This document shows positions 42,606 through 50,491 of a DNA stretch of 64,000 nt, in pieces. A model generated the notes under the pieces. The model was not told the DNA's origin. It did no database searches and saw nothing but the letters and a program-made list of their open reading frames with translations. The position numbers were made by a program, and so were the translations under genes. The stretch comes from DATFQE01 sp963739085 (lineage in GTDB: Bacteria > Actinomycetota > Thermoleophilia > Gaiellales > Gaiellaceae): contig CAVTZA010000012.1 of NCBI GenBank assembly GCA_963739085.1, positions 62,001 through 126,000 of the forward strand, written 5' to 3'. Every line of letters starts with the position of its first letter. The stretch's first letter is position 1.

Positions 42606-43323
42606 CGGTCACCTCGTCGAGCGCCTCCTCGATCCACGTCACGGCCGCCCGTAGGGCCTCCGGGTCGCTCGACTTGAGGACGACGTCGACCTCCGGGCCG
42701 GCCGAGCTGAAGCGCGGGTAGGAGCCGACGAGCACGCCTGGGTGGAGCCGAGCGGACTCGGCGAGGACGGTGACGATCGTGCTCTCGCGGGTGCGGTAGG
42801 TGCGCCGCCACGAGCCGATCGGGCGCTCGGCGGCGAGCTCGGGCTCGATCCGCTCGTACATCGCCTCCATCTCCGACGGCAGGCCCGGCATCACGTAGAC
42901 GTTCGCGATTGCGAAGCCGGGCGCACCGCCGAGCGGGTTCTCGAGTGGACGGCTCCCCGCGGGAAGCTGGGCCCAGCGGGCCGCGTACTCGGGGTCGCTG
43001 AGGAAGCGCGCCCGGAGCTCGTCGGCCAGCTCGGCGACCTCCTGCTGCTCGACCTCGAACGCGGCGGCAAGCGCCTCGCGCGTGATGTCGTCGGGGGTGC
43101 CGCCGAGGCCGCCGGTCACCAGCACGACGTCCACCGCGCCGGCGCTCGTGCGGACGAACTCGGCAATCGCCAGGACGTCGTCCGGAAGGACGGCGATGAG
43201 GCGCACGGGCACGCCGATCGCCTCGAGCCTCCGGGCGAGCCAGCTGCCGTTCGTGTTCTCGACGTCGCCCGAGAGCAGCTCGTTCCCGATCGTCAGGATC
43301 GCCGCGCTTCTCCGTGCCTCCAC
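42595..43323 (-). CDS. CinA N-terminal/MoaB-type molybdopterin-binding domain protein
   Basis: The 242-residue protein corresponds to the first domain of CinA (competence/damage-inducible protein A): ILTIGNELLSGDVENTNGSW, VLVTGGLGGTPDDITREALA, NPLGGAPGFAIANVYVMPGL. The second CinA domain (nicotinamide-nucleotide amidase) is missing, so this is a COG1058-type protein. In studied members this domain hydrolyses ADP-ribose or related nucleotides. GTG 43323 is used because similarity begins at AAILTIGNELL; a longer frame reaches 43467. It overlaps the converging ATP-grasp gene by 11 bases. Confidence 0.88.
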   Translation of the reverse strand: MEARRSAAILTIGNELLSGDVENTNGSWLARRLEAIGVPVRLIAVLPDDVLAIAEFVRTSAGAVDVVLVTGGLGGTPDDITREALAAAFEVEQQEVAELADELRARFLSDPEYAARWAQLPAGSRPLENPLGGAPGFAIANVYVMPGLPSEMEAMYERIEPELAAERPIGSWRRTYRTRESTIVTVLAESARLHPGVLVGSYPRFSSAGPEVDVVLKSSDPEALRAAVTWIEEALDEVTATQ

Positions 43324-43345
43324 CGTCCGAGTATAAGAGCGGCCT

Positions 43346-44215
43346 ATGGGGCTTCCGGAGCTGGTTCGCGAGCGCGAGTGGGCCTGCAGGCTCGTGCCCT
43401 CCCTCGCGCTCGAGACCCTGGACGAGGCGGAGGCGTTCCTGCGGGAGCGAGGGCTGTTGACGCGCACGGACGACTCCGCGCTGCCGAGCCTCTTCGGCGC
43501 GTGTCACGAGGAGCCGTACAAGCCCGGCTCCCGCGGGTTCGGCCTGTGGCCGCGGACGAAGTGGCCGTGGGCGTTCGAGCTCGCCGACCGGCCCGGGGTC
43601 CACGTGCTCGGCATCCACCGAGGCAAAGGGCTCTTCGTGACGGACGCGACCGCCGCATTGGTCGATCCGCTGGCGCGAGAGGAGCTGGCGCGCGCGGAGG
43701 GCGGTGCGTTCGGGCCCGAGGCCGCGTTAGTGCTCGCGCACCTGGCGGAGGCGGGCCCGAGCCTGCTGGAGGAGGTCCGGGAGGAGATCGAGCTCGACGC
43801 GCGCCGCCTGCGGGCGAAGCTGGAGCGCGTCGGCGCGCTCGTGGCACGGCCGGTGTTCCTGGACGAGCACAAGAACACGAGCGAGCTGGCGCGGTGGGAC
43901 CAGGTCTTCCCCGTGATTGCGCCCGGTGGCGGGCTGGGCGAGCTGTTGGTCGCGGGCGTCCGTGCCGCGGTCGTGGCTCCCGAGGACGAGGCGCGGCGCT
44001 GGTTCTCATGGCCGGTGCCGGGCACGCTCGTGGACGAGCTCGTCGAGGCAGGGCGGCTCGAGCGGCCAGAGCCGCGATGGCTTTCGGTGCCCGCTGGGGA
44101 AACCTCCCGGTTTCCCCAGACCCCTTCCCCTGGTCCGCTTCGCGGACAGGCGCATGCGCGCCTCAGCGCAGCGGAAAGGTCTTCCCGGCCAGGGCCGGCA
44201 GCACCTGGGACGTGA
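43346..44215 (+). CDS. AlkZ-related winged-helix protein
   Basis: The 289-residue protein resembles short relatives of the AlkZ/YcaQ DNA glycosylase family: EEPYKPGSRGFGLWPRTKWP with the adjacent AFELADRPGVHVLGIHRGKG, and a C-terminal winged-helix part (GELLVAGVRAAVVAPEDEAR). Short family members lack the full glycosylase core and their activity is not known. The last 30 residues are low-similarity and overlap the converging alpha/alpha-barrel gene by 53 bases. No neighbour in the same orientation shares an operon. Confidence 0.75.
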   Translation: MGLPELVREREWACRLVPSLALETLDEAEAFLRERGLLTRTDDSALPSLFGACHEEPYKPGSRGFGLWPRTKWPWAFELADRPGVHVLGIHRGKGLFVTDATAALVDPLAREELARAEGGAFGPEAALVLAHLAEAGPSLLEEVREEIELDARRLRAKLERVGALVARPVFLDEHKNTSELARWDQVFPVIAPGGGLGELLVAGVRAAVVAPEDEARRWFSWPVPGTLVDELVEAGRLERPEPRWLSVPAGETSRFPQTPSPGPLRGQAHARLSAAERSSRPGPAAPGT

Positions 44216-44963
44216 CCCAGACGGGCGTGACGGCGTAGCGCTTGGAGTAGCGGTAGCTGCCGTCGGCGCGGCGCAAGGCGGCAAGGTAGCGGTGGGCCTT
44301 TGCCCCCGGCTTGGCTCCGGCGGCCAACAGTCCCTGGATCGCCCAGGCCGTGGACTGAGCGTCGGGCGCACGTCCGGGGACGAGCCGGAAGCCGCCGTCG
44401 GGCGCCTGCAGGCTGCGCAGGTACCTCGCTCCGCGCTGGAGCACCCGGCCGCGAACGCCCGCAGACCTGAGCGCCTGAAGGACGACTGCCGTGTCGTTCG
44501 AGTCCGGCGCACCCCGCGGGTGCCAGGGCCAGCCGCCGCTCCCCCGCTGCCGTCCGAGCAGGTAGCGGACGGTCGCGCTTCCGGCCGGTCGCCCGGCGGC
44601 TCGCAGCGCGAGGGCGCTCCAGGCTGTCGAGTTGACGAGCGGCCCGATGCGTCCGTCCGGCCGCCGCTCCGCCTCCAGACGGTCGAGCAGGCGCTCGTCG
44701 CCGAGCGCCAGCGCGCGCAGGGCGGTCTGCGTGACGTCCCCCGGGGCCGCCGAGCGGACGTAGTCCCTGGCGGCCTGGCCGGGATCGCGGCCCACGGCCC
44801 GCAGCGCCAGGATCGTCCAGGCGGTCAGGGCCGCGTCGGGGCGGCCTCCCGGCTCGGCGACACCGCCGTCAGGGCCGCGGCGCGACTCGAGGTAGTCGGC
44901 CGAGCGAGCCAGTGGCGAGGCCGCGAGTACCACGCCGACGAGGGCCGCCGCGAGGAGCTTCAT
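44163..44963 (-). CDS. secreted prenyltransferase/squalene-cyclase-like alpha/alpha barrel, transcobalamin alpha-domain-like
   Basis: The 266-residue protein has a signal peptide (MKLLAAALVGVVLAASPLAR) and five or six repeats of the terpenoid-cyclase toroid type: NSTAWSALALRAAG, SNDTAVVLQALRSAG with GGWPWHPRGAPDSNDT before it, and APDGGFRLVPGRAPDAQSTA. It lacks the DxDD and DCTAE motifs of squalene-hopene cyclase, so catalysis is unlikely. The same alpha6/alpha6 fold forms the cobalamin-binding domain of intrinsic factor and transcobalamin. It is the last gene of the riboswitch-controlled ECF operon and overlaps the S-component stop by four bases, which points to a B12-capture role. The final step is inference. 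Confidence 0.75.
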   Translation of the reverse strand: MKLLAAALVGVVLAASPLARSADYLESRRGPDGGVAEPGGRPDAALTAWTILALRAVGRDPGQAARDYVRSAAPGDVTQTALRALALGDERLLDRLEAERRPDGRIGPLVNSTAWSALALRAAGRPAGSATVRYLLGRQRGSGGWPWHPRGAPDSNDTAVVLQALRSAGVRGRVLQRGARYLRSLQAPDGGFRLVPGRAPDAQSTAWAIQGLLAAGAKPGAKAHRYLAALRRADGSYRYSKRYAVTPVWVTSQVLPALAGKTFPLR

Positions 44964-45673
44964 GCCCACGCCACCTCCGTCTTGAGGCGCCGCCCGTAGC
45001 GTTCGAGCAGCCGGCGCAACTCCGGCCCGGCGACCAGGGCCAGGACGACGTTCCCGATCGCATGCGCCGCGCTGAACCACACGCCGCGCCCGAGCACGAC
45101 GACGAGCGCTTCCCAGGTGTGCGGGTAGAAGCTCAGCCAGAGCCAGAGGTCCATCAGCGTCGAGAACGCGAAGCCGAGCACGAAGCAGAGCGCCGCAAAC
45201 GAGACCCGGCCGCGAAGGAGGGGCGCGAACGCCGCCCCGGCGACCCCGCAGCCGCCCCACGCCAACATCTGCCAGGGCGTCCAGGTGCCCTGGCCGAGGA
45301 AGAAGTTCGAGACGAGCGCCGACAGCGCGCCCACCGCGAACCCCGCGCGCGCGCCGAGCGCCGCGCCGGCCGCGACGGCGATCACGGTCACCGGCTGCAC
45401 GCCCGGAACGGCCTGGAAGAGGACTCGCCCGGCGGCGGCCGCGCCTGCGAGCGTCGCGATCAGCGCGATCTCCTTCGCCGACCCGGGCCCGGTCTCCAGC
45501 CAGGCGAACCCGGCGACGATGAGCGCGCCGGCGGCGAGCAGGAGCGACAAGCCCGCGCGGTCGGGTTGCAGGGCCGTCCAGACCGCGGCCGCGAAGGCCG
45601 TGGCCGCAGCGCCGACGAGGGCAAGTAACAGACTGTGACTTGAAGACCGAGTCACGGTGAACCTCGTGCTCAC
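44960..45673 (-). CDS. ECF transporter S component, probably cobalamin
   Basis: The 237-residue membrane protein has about six hydrophobic helices (for example LLLALVGAAATAFAAAVWTA, GLSLLLAAGALIVAGFAWLE, VTVIAVAAGAALGARAGFAV) and the S-component features GALSALVSNFFLGQGTWTPW and LGFAFSTLMDLWLWLSF. S components bind the vitamin and dock on the shared EcfT-EcfA module. Substrate assignment to B12 or a corrinoid rests on the riboswitch and the DUF4430 genes, not on a signature in the protein. GTG 45673 overlaps the EcfA stop (GTGA). Confidence 0.85.
   Translation of the reverse strand: MSTRFTVTRSSSHSLLLALVGAAATAFAAAVWTALQPDRAGLSLLLAAGALIVAGFAWLETGPGSAKEIALIATLAGAAAAGRVLFQAVPGVQPVTVIAVAAGAALGARAGFAVGALSALVSNFFLGQGTWTPWQMLAWGGCGVAGAAFAPLLRGRVSFAALCFVLGFAFSTLMDLWLWLSFYPHTWEALVVVLGRGVWFSAAHAIGNVVLALVAGPELRRLLERYGRRLKTEVAWA
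45622..45642. repeat. palindrome copy 1 within the S-component 5' end
   Basis: CAAGTAACA GAC TGTGACTTG: a 9+3+9 inverted repeat with one mismatch. It lies inside the first codons of the S-component gene and encodes part of the SHSLLLA stretch. An almost identical, perfect copy lies 77 bases away. Confidence 0.6.
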
Positions 45674-47058
45674 GCCGAATCCCTGCCTCCTGAAGCTGCA
45701 AGTAACAGACTGTTACTTGCCTCCGGCTCACGGTGCGAATGGCCCAACTGGACGACCCGGTCGGCTACTGCCGCCGCGAACCGCTCGTCGTGCGTGACGA
45801 CCAGCGTCGCTCGGCCGGCGGCGTCCGCGCGGAGGCGGTCGGCCAGCTGCGCCTTGCGCTCCGGGTCGACACCTCGCGTCGGCTCGTCCAGGACGAGGAG
45901 GTCCGGCTCCACTGCCAGCACCGACGCGAGCGCGAGCCGCTCGCGCTCTCCGCTCGAGAGGTCGCGCGGATGCCGGTCCCACAGGCCCGCGAGGCCGACC
46001 TCGGCGAGCCAGCGGCGCGCCCGAACGAGGTCGCCGCCGATCCCGAGCGCGACCTCCTCGTCCGCACGCGCGCGGGTGAGGTACCGGCCGGGATCCTGCG
46101 ACAGGTACGCGGGCCGCCCGGCCCGGACGACCCGGCCCTGTGCCGGTTCCAGCAGCCCCGCAGCGAGCTTCGCGAGCGTCGTCTTGCCCGAGCCGTTCGG
46201 GCCGCTCAGCGCCACGACCTCTCCGCGCCGGAGCTCGAGGTCGGCACCGTCGACCACCGTCCGAGGCCCGTAGGCGAATGACACGCCGTCGAGCGTGACC
46301 ACGACGTCGCCGGGCTCGAGCGGCGTCTCGCCAGGCACAGGCTCGACCCAGGCGGGCCGCTCGCGGGCGAGCCACTCGCGCGCGGCGTCCGGCTCGTCGT
46401 CGAGCAGGACGCGACCGCGTTCCACGAAGAGCACACGGTCCACGGCGTCGAGCAGGCGCTCGGGCCGGTGCTCGGAGACGACGACCGCGACGCCACGCTG
46501 CAGCGCCAGCCTGACTGCCGCTTCGGCGCCCTCGGGGTCGAGCTGCGACGTCGGCTCGTCCAGCAGCAGGAGCTGAGGCCGGAGCGCGAGAGCGGCCGCC
46601 AGGCACACGCGCTGGAGCTCGCCGCTCGAGAGCTCGTACGTCGGCCGCCCGGCCAGCGGGCGCACGCCGATCGCGTCCAGCGCCTCGGCGACGCGGTCGC
46701 CGATCTCGTCCGGCGAGACGCCGAGGTTCTCGAGGCCGAACGCCACCTCGTGCTCGACCCGCGCCATCACCACCTGGTCCTCGGGGTCCTGGAAGAGCGT
46801 GGCGACCTCGCCCGCGAGCTCGGACGGGCGCGTCAGCCTCGTGTCGCGGCCGAGCACCTCGACCCGGCCGGAGAACGCTCCGCCGTGGAAGTGCGGCACG
46901 AGGCCGGAGAGCGCCCGCAGCAGCGTCGACTTGCCCGACCCCGACGGGCCCAGCACCAGCACGGCCTCGCCGGGCTCTAGCGCCAGCGACACGTCCCGAA
47001 GCGCGGCGCCGCCCCCCGGATAGGCGAACGACAGCGACTCCAGGGTCGCTAGAGCCAT
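45670..47058 (-). CDS. ECF transporter ATPase, fused A1-A2
   Basis: The 462-residue protein contains two complete ABC ATPase domains in one chain, replacing the usual EcfA1 and EcfA2 pair. First domain: Walker A VLGPSGSGKSTLLRALSG, signature LSSGELQRVCLA, Walker B LLLLDEPTSQLD. Second: GPNGSGKTTLAKLAAGLL, LSSGERERLALA, LLVLDEPTRGVD. It powers uptake together with EcfT and the S component. Its start overlaps the EcfT stop by ten bases, and its own stop overlaps the S-component start. The C-terminal tail EASNSLLLAAS encodes the perfect copy of a 21-bp palindrome. Confidence 0.94.
   Translation of the reverse strand: MALATLESLSFAYPGGGAALRDVSLALEPGEAVLVLGPSGSGKSTLLRALSGLVPHFHGGAFSGRVEVLGRDTRLTRPSELAGEVATLFQDPEDQVVMARVEHEVAFGLENLGVSPDEIGDRVAEALDAIGVRPLAGRPTYELSSGELQRVCLAAALALRPQLLLLDEPTSQLDPEGAEAAVRLALQRGVAVVVSEHRPERLLDAVDRVLFVERGRVLLDDEPDAAREWLARERPAWVEPVPGETPLEPGDVVVTLDGVSFAYGPRTVVDGADLELRRGEVVALSGPNGSGKTTLAKLAAGLLEPAQGRVVRAGRPAYLSQDPGRYLTRARADEEVALGIGGDLVRARRWLAEVGLAGLWDRHPRDLSSGERERLALASVLAVEPDLLVLDEPTRGVDPERKAQLADRLRADAAGRATLVVTHDERFAAAVADRVVQLGHSHREPEASNSLLLAASGGRDSA
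45699..45719. repeat. palindrome copy 2 at the 3' end of ecfA
   Basis: CAAGTAACA GAC TGTTACTTG is a perfect 9+3+9 inverted repeat in the final codons of the fused ATPase gene. With copy 1 it brackets the ecfA-ecfS junction. Confidence 0.65.
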
Positions 47059-47744
47059 AGCGCCCCCATGAGCACGATCGCGGCCGCAGCCACCAGCGCG
47101 GGCCGGTCGAGCGGCCTGCGCGGGCTCGGAGCGCGGGTCCCGCCCGGCCGTCCGTAGCCGCGCGCCTCCATGGCTTCGGCGAGGTTCAGCCCGCGCTCGA
47201 GCGAGCCCGCGAGGAGCGGCGAGAGCAGACGAGCGCGGCCGCGAACGCCGGCGACCTCCACTCCACGCCCGCGCAGGGCCTCGATCAGCCCATGGGCGTC
47301 CCGCTCGAGCGTGGGCACGAGCCGCGTCGCGAGCGCGACCGCGAGCGCCGATCGGCGCGCGAACCCTGCCGCCTGCACGAGCCGGTCGTGGTCGAGCAGC
47401 AGCGCATAGGCCGCGAACGCCAGCCCCACGGCGGCCAGCCGCAGGCCGGCGAGCAATCCGGAAGCGAGCTCCTCGCCGGTCAGCCCGAGCGGGCCGAGCA
47501 CGGGCACGGTCGGGCCCTGCCAGAGGTAGTGCGTACCCTCGGCGGCCAGAAGCGGCGTCAGGACGACGACCCAGAACGCGGAGAACAGCGTCCCCCAGAG
47601 GTACAGACCGCGGCGCCCGGGCGGCCCGGTCGCGCAGACGGCGAGGAGGACGGCCACGATCGCCGCAACGGAGAGCAGGTGGTCGGCGAGGAGCGCCGCC
47701 GCCGCGAGCGCCGCCAGCAGTGCGGCCGCGGGCGCCGGGCTCAC
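47049..47744 (-). CDS. ECF transporter T component (EcfT)
   Basis: The 231-residue membrane protein has five or so hydrophobic helices (AAALLAALAAAALLADHLLS, LAAVGLAFAAYALLLDHDRL) and the two coupling-helix motifs that contact the ATPases: an Ala-Arg-Gly-type motif in ALRGRGVEVAGV and EAMEARGYGRPGGTRAPS. It is the scaffold that joins the S component to the fused ATPase. GTG 47744 overlaps the DUF4430 lipoprotein stop (GTGA). Confidence 0.92.
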   Translation of the reverse strand: MSPAPAAALLAALAAAALLADHLLSVAAIVAVLLAVCATGPPGRRGLYLWGTLFSAFWVVVLTPLLAAEGTHYLWQGPTVPVLGPLGLTGEELASGLLAGLRLAAVGLAFAAYALLLDHDRLVQAAGFARRSALAVALATRLVPTLERDAHGLIEALRGRGVEVAGVRGRARLLSPLLAGSLERGLNLAEAMEARGYGRPGGTRAPSPRRPLDRPALVAAAAIVLMGALWL

Positions 47745-48403
47745 CGCAGCCCCTCGAAGCGGTAACGCGCGAGCGTGGGGTCGCGGGCGAGCCGCGGAGC
47801 GTCGACGGCGCCCAGCTCGAACGTGACCTGGTCGCCGGAGCGTCGCGCGCGGAGCCCGCGTCCGGGAACGATGCGCAGGACGTTGGCCCCGTCCGGAGGC
47901 CGGCCGGCGACCCGCCCCTGGATCAGGCGGGCGAGCCGTGCGGCAGCAGGTGATGCGCCCACCACGACCGCCGGCGGGACGTCGCCGCCGAAACCGTGGA
48001 CGAAGGGCTCGGGGAAGGCGCCGACGACCACCGGCACCTGCATCTGCTCGGCCCACGAGCGGTAGTCCCACCACTCGACGTCACCGGGCCGCAACGTGTA
48101 CTCCGCTGCGCTTACGTCGCCCTCGAGCCCATTCACGTACCAGAACCAGTCGCGCTCGTCGGCGAGGCTGCCCTCAATGCCGTCGATCGCCTGGACGAAC
48201 CGGCCGCCGTAGCTCGTCTTCACGTCGAGCGCTCGGTCGAGCGCCTCGAGGGCGGAGATGCCGGCCGGCACCGTCGTCGTGTGGATCACGGTCGCTCCGC
48301 GGTCTCGGGTGACCCAGAGCGAGGCGGTCCCGGAGCCCGTCCGCTCCTCGCCGCAGCCGACGAGTGCGAGCGCGACGAGGAGCGGGACGAGCTTCCTGAG
48401 CAC
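47741..48403 (-). CDS. DUF4430 lipoprotein, transcobalamin beta-domain-like
   Basis: The 220-residue protein has a lipoprotein signal (KLVPLLVALALVGCGEE; Cys at about residue 16) and a DUF4430 domain, the family that contains the C-terminal beta domain of intrinsic factor. Typical features are GISALEALDRALDVKTSYGG, FVQAIDGIEGSLADERDWFW and YVNGLEGDVSAAEYTLRPGD. It should be anchored outside the membrane beside the ECF transporter. A second domain of about 90 residues (VPVVVGAFPEPFVHGF) follows. GTG 48403 is preceded closely by the other DUF4430 gene. Confidence 0.85.
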   Translation of the reverse strand: MLRKLVPLLVALALVGCGEERTGSGTASLWVTRDRGATVIHTTTVPAGISALEALDRALDVKTSYGGRFVQAIDGIEGSLADERDWFWYVNGLEGDVSAAEYTLRPGDVEWWDYRSWAEQMQVPVVVGAFPEPFVHGFGGDVPPAVVVGASPAAARLARLIQGRVAGRPPDGANVLRIVPGRGLRARRSGDQVTFELGAVDAPRLARDPTLARYRFEGLR

Positions 48404-48410
48404 GTGCCGC

Positions 48411-49008
48411 TCAGCTGAGAGCGTTGGAGCGGACTGCGCCGGCGAGCGTGGCCCGCACGAGGCTCTTGTGCGCGCCCGGACAGGCGGCACCGCCCCGCGT
48501 CCTCACGTCGACGGCCGTCCACGAGCAGGACCGCGCCCTGCGCAGGCGTGCTCTTGCCGGCGTCGTCCTGGGCGAGCACGCGGTAGCAGCCCTTCGGCCG
48601 CCGCTGCAGGAGCAGCGTCTTCGGCCCTCCGGCGTCCCCGAAGGTGGCCCAGTACCAGAGGACGCGATCGCCGTCGTTGAGGGTCACCTTGTCGGCGCCG
48701 ACGGGCGGCGACGCGCCGTTGACCTTGAACACCCACCCGCTCGACGCATCGGCCGGGTAGCGGCCGATCCGCGAGACGTAGGGCCCGAACGAGAGCTGCT
48801 TGATCTCGTAGAAGAACTCACCGCGGGCGCTGGCGCCCTCGAGGGCCTCGAGCGCGTTGGCGCCGGCCTCGAAGCGCGGCTCCGAGGCGCCGTAGATGGT
48901 GGTCGTCTTGCCTTCGACACGGACGCTCACGCGAGCTCCGAGCGCGGCAGGCACCAGCAGCGCGAGGGCCGCCAGGATCGCCGCGAGGGCGAGGGGCAGT
49001 CGGTGCAC
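48411..49008 (-). CDS. secreted DUF4430 protein, 3' end frameshifted
   Basis: First gene of the riboswitch operon. A signal peptide (LPLALAAILAALALLVPAAL, cleavage near LGA) leads to a DUF4430 domain: ANALEALEGASARGEFFYEI, RYPADASSGWVFKVNGASPP, VGADKVTLNDGDRVLWYW. Near 48520 one extra C in GGCCGTC breaks the frame; removing it gives a tail VDVRTRGGAACPGAHKSLVR and a stop at 48411, eight bases before the next gene. GTG 49008 has a GGGAGG ribosome site. The natural ligand is probably a corrinoid, from context. Confidence 0.82.
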
Positions 49009-49044
49009 GAATCCTCCCTTCCGCGAGGGGATCGAGTTGACGGC

Positions 49045-49190
49045 GGGCGGTAGGTCTTCTGACTCGGGGCTCCCCCTTCGCCGCCTTCCCAGCCGAAGCC
49101 AGTGGCGTCGTGGCGGAGGGCATCTCCCCTCACAGCGGCGGGACCGTCCCGGACTCGCACCGGGTTCCCCAACCGAGCGCCGGTTTTGTC
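49045..49190 (-). ncRNA. cobalamin (AdoCbl-type) riboswitch
   Basis: The minus strand between the VanZ gene and the first DUF4430 gene has the conserved cobalamin riboswitch core: GGGGAACCCGGTGCGAGTCC, then GGGACGGTCCCGCCGCTGTG (the C-GCC-x-CTGT element), GGGGAGATGCC, and at the 3' end GAGTCAGAAGACCTACCGCC, the B12 box. It lies about 40 bases before the GTG at 49008. The ribosome site is just after the box, so B12 probably represses translation of the operon. Confidence 0.92.
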
Positions 49191-49214
49191 CGCGCGACAC
49201 TACCATGGCGTTTC

Positions 49215-49556
49215 GTGGCAGCCTCGCGCGTCCTTTCCGCCTGGCTGCCCGTCGTAGTCTGGGCGGCGCTGATCTTCACGCTCTCGTCGGTTCCCGATCT
49301 CGGCACCGGTCTCGGGACATGGGATCTCGTGCTGCGGAAGCTCGCCCACACCGCCGAGTACGCGATCCTGGGACTGCTGCTCCTGCGCGCGACAGGGCGA
49401 GCGTCGGTCGCCTTCGTCCTGGCGACGCTCTACGCGGTCAGCGACGAGCTCCACCAGGCGTTGGTGGCCGGAAGGCACGCGTCGCCGCTCGACGTGGTGA
49501 TCGACGCGGCCGGCGTCGCCGTCGGGCTCGCGCTCGCGTCGAGACTGCGGTCGTGA
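49215..49556 (+). CDS. VanZ-family membrane protein
   Basis: The 113-residue protein has four hydrophobic helices and the VanZ pattern: WLPVVVWAALIFTLSSVPDL, LRKLAHTAEYAILGLLLLRA with the conserved Lys-x-x-His, YAVSDELHQALVAGRHASPL and DVVIDAAGVAVGLALA. VanZ proteins alter sensitivity to teicoplanin or act in cell-envelope processes; the mechanism is unknown. GTG 49215 is chosen because the first helix begins there. It is divergent from the riboswitch operon and overlaps the next gene by four bases. Confidence 0.87.
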   Translation: MAASRVLSAWLPVVVWAALIFTLSSVPDLGTGLGTWDLVLRKLAHTAEYAILGLLLLRATGRASVAFVLATLYAVSDELHQALVAGRHASPLDVVIDAAGVAVGLALASRLRS

Positions 49557-50026
49557 AGCTCGCGCTCGACCTCGACGGAGTCCTCGGCGACACGCGCCCG
49601 CTCTGGGATGCCTGGCTCGAGGACGCGGCGAGGCGCATGCACTCGATCGCAACGCTCGACCCGAGCACGCTCTCCCCGGACCGCACCCAGGCGGCCGAGC
49701 AGCTCGACGGCTGGGCGGCGGCGGGCGTCGGGGACTGGCGCGGATCGCTCGCTCGCTTCGCCGAGGACCATGCGCCGGTCTACCTGCGGCCGCAGGCGCC
49801 CGTGAGCGCGGCGCTAAGGCGGCTCGAGGCCGCCGGCGCCGGGCTGGGCGCGTTCACCGACGCGCCGGAGGAGCTCGCACGCATCGCTCTGGCCCACCTC
49901 GGTGCCACCCGCCGCATCGGCGCGCTCGAGGCCGGCGGCGGCGCGCTCGAGCGGCTGCTCGCCCGCTTGGGCAACGATGCGGTCGTGGTCCGGACGCCGG
50001 GTGAGCTGGCCGAGCTCGCGAACTAA
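49553..50026 (+). CDS. HAD-superfamily hydrolase-like protein
   Basis: The 157-residue protein starts VKLALDLDGVLGDTRPLWDA, the HAD motif I (DxDGVLxDT) with the nucleophile Asp. Motif II (Thr in GLGAFTDAPEELARIALAHL) is visible. The protein is short and motifs III and IV are weak (RRIGALEAGGGALERLLARL and VVVRTPGELAEL), so activity is uncertain. Phosphatase of a small metabolite is the usual function. It is coupled by GTGA to the VanZ gene. Confidence 0.78.
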   Translation: MKLALDLDGVLGDTRPLWDAWLEDAARRMHSIATLDPSTLSPDRTQAAEQLDGWAAAGVGDWRGSLARFAEDHAPVYLRPQAPVSAALRRLEAAGAGLGAFTDAPEELARIALAHLGATRRIGALEAGGGALERLLARLGNDAVVVRTPGELAELAN

Positions 50027-50035
50027 ACTGGGCTC

Positions 50036-50257
50036 GTGGAAGGCAAGAAGGTCGGAGACCGGCAGCTGGACGCGCTGCTCGAGCGCCTCGACGCGATCCA
50101 CGCCGAGCTGCACACGCTCAACCGGCGCCTGGAGACCGGCGAGAACCTGATTCCCCTCGTGCACCAGATGGCGCAGCTGAACGAGTCGCTGCAGGCGCTC
50201 GCCTACGCCGCCCTCGGCCAGCAGGGGCCGAGCGTGCGCCGCCGCCGCACCGGCTAG
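50036..50257 (+). CDS. small helical protein of unknown function
   Basis: The 73-residue product is predicted to be almost entirely helical, with heptad-like Leu spacing (QLDALLERLDAIHAELHTLN) suited to a coiled coil, and a basic C-terminus (RRRRTG). It starts with GTG nine bases after the HAD gene. No family is recognised. Its stop overlaps the converging small membrane gene by four bases. Confidence 0.6.
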   Translation: MEGKKVGDRQLDALLERLDAIHAELHTLNRRLETGENLIPLVHQMAQLNESLQALAYAALGQQGPSVRRRRTG

Positions 50258-50457
50258 AGCTTGATCGCGAGTGTGGCGATCACGCCGAGCAGCCCGCCGA
50301 TCATTGCGACGAGCAGCGCATCGATTCGAGTTCTGATCGCACGGACATCGACCGCCAGATCGTCGACGCGGTGCGTCAGCGCCTCAACGCGTTCCTCGAT
50401 GCGCGCCAGGCGCTCGAAGATCTGAGTGACAACGCTTCCTTCGATTTCGCTCGCCAC
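50254..50457 (-). CDS. small coiled-coil protein with C-terminal membrane helix
   Basis: The 67-residue product has a coiled-coil first part (RLARIEERVEALTHRVDDLA) and one C-terminal transmembrane helix (LLVAMIGGLLGVIATLAIKL), so it would be tail-anchored with the coil in the cytoplasm. No family is recognised. Converging on the preceding small helical gene. Confidence 0.6.
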   Translation of the reverse strand: MASEIEGSVVTQIFERLARIEERVEALTHRVDDLAVDVRAIRTRIDALLVAMIGGLLGVIATLAIKL

Positions 50458-50491
50458 GATTCGAGGATAACGCCCGCGTCCAGTTGTCCCT

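Noticed and set aside
44163..44963. Squalene-hopene cyclase making hopanoids
   Set aside because: It is less than half the family length, has a signal peptide and lacks the catalytic Asp-rich motif; context points to B12.
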